From: Flavobacteriia bacterium
GTDB lineage: Bacteria; Bacteroidota; Bacteroidia; Flavobacteriales_D; Crocinitomicaceae
Assembly: GCA_947462925.1 (NCBI GenBank)
Contig: CANHQP010000012.1
Span: forward strand, 1 to 64,000
Reading direction: 5' to 3'
DNA: 64,000 bases
Below the pieces are notes generated by a model, which saw nothing but the letters and a program-made list of their open reading frames with translations, was not told the origin of the DNA and searched no databases. How positions within the stretch are numbered: the first letter of the stretch is position 1; every line of letters starts with the position of its first letter. The translations under genes and the position numbers were made by a program. This document shows, piece after piece, positions 63,600-64,000 of the stretch.

Positions 63600-64000
63600 A
63601 TGAATTGGTTTGAACAAAAAATATTGGGCTTATTCGTAAAAACACGAGGCAGACTTTCTAAGCCAATTTTGGCAGGGAAGGGATTGATATTCATGTTACA
63701 CAGGGTTTTGCCCGAAAACGAAAGAGAACAATACACATTAAACAGAGATTTGGCGATTAGTCCTGATAAACTTGAAGAATATATTCTATTCTTCAAGCAG
63801 CAAGACTATGACTTTATTTCTTTAGATGAACTATCAAATTGGTTGGATGGTAAAATCAAACTTCACAAAAAATTCGTTTGTTTGACTTTTGATGATGGCT
63901 ATCGAGACAATTTAATCCATGGATTACCGATTTTAAAAAAGCACCAAGTACCAGCTACGATCTATGTAACCAATTGTTTGCCTAATGGCATAGGCTTGTT
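63600..64000 (+). CDS. polysaccharide deacetylase (NodB-type), 5' part only
   Basis: The gene runs off the window: 133 codons from ATG 63,600 (MNWFEQKILGLFVKTRGRL) are visible. The carbohydrate-esterase 4 opening motif TFDDGYRDN (metal and catalytic Asp pair) is present, preceded by FMLHRVLP. Such enzymes remove N- or O-acetyl groups from glycans. No signal peptide is seen, so it may act on a cytoplasmic lipid-linked precursor. It sits one base after the O-acetyltransferase stop and is clearly co-transcribed. Confidence 0.88.
   Translation, partial: MNWFEQKILGLFVKTRGRLSKPILAGKGLIFMLHRVLPENEREQYTLNRDLAISPDKLEEYILFFKQQDYDFISLDELSNWLDGKIKLHKKFVCLTFDDGYRDNLIHGLPILKKHQVPATIYVTNCLPNGIGL

Overview
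The window comes from the chromosome of a low-GC member of Bacteroidota, most likely order Flavobacteriales and perhaps the Crocinitomicaceae/Fluviicola neighbourhood (family-level placement is inference). Reasons: many promoters fit the Bacteroidota -7 element TAnnTTTG, often only a few bases from the start codon; Shine-Dalgarno sequences are largely absent; there is a PorP/SprF plus PorE-like type IX secretion (T9SS) pair and several cargo proteins with C-terminal sorting domains; and one TonB-dependent receptor has a carboxypeptidase-regulatory-like N-terminal extension.

Layout. 0-0.2 kb: end of an rRNA operon (5S rRNA and terminator). 0.25-6 kb: housekeeping and catabolic genes (RluA-type pseudouridine synthase, ACMSD-like decarboxylase, hisS, hutH, pterin carbinolamine dehydratase). 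6-10.6 kb: ECF sigma factor, small membrane protein, PorP/SprF and a PorE-like protein fused to DUF1573. 10.7-13.3 kb: a frameshifted T9SS cargo protein. 13.4-15.8 kb: membrane acyltransferase and family 9 glycosyltransferase. 16-21.9 kb: a tightly overlapping four-gene operon that looks like a synthase-dependent exopolysaccharide machine, followed by a secreted CotH-kinase protein at 21.9-24.9 kb. 25-43.5 kb: ABC-F ATPase, transglutaminase-like protein, TPR membrane protein, pruA, a TPP riboswitch with its TonB-dependent receptor, sensor kinase, dnaK, flavoprotein reductase, three membrane or secreted proteins of unknown function, lpxD and a SpoIIE-type phosphatase. 43.6-64 kb: an O-antigen or capsule cluster with Wzm/Wzt ABC export, two diverged wecD-wecE pairs, several glycosyltransferases, a sugar epimerase, acyl- and acetyltransferases, oxygenases and, running off the end, a polysaccharide deacetylase.

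How genes work together. The most novel-looking unit is 15,989-21,858. An outer-membrane TolC-like protein fused to a glycosidase-like TIM barrel, an HlyD-type periplasmic adaptor, a TackOD1 zinc-ribbon protein with a degenerate GGDEF domain, and a processive family 2 glycosyltransferase are joined by 1-14 base overlaps. The parts parallel alginate, Pel and cellulose systems, but I do not recognise this combination. In the 45-56 kb part of the O-antigen cluster, the wecD-wecE pair is present twice, and a promoter/leader of about 130 bases before wzm also recurs upstream of the first wecD. This suggests local duplication and decay. A nearby phytanoyl-CoA-dioxygenase-like gene is broken by a probable frameshift and an in-frame TGA.
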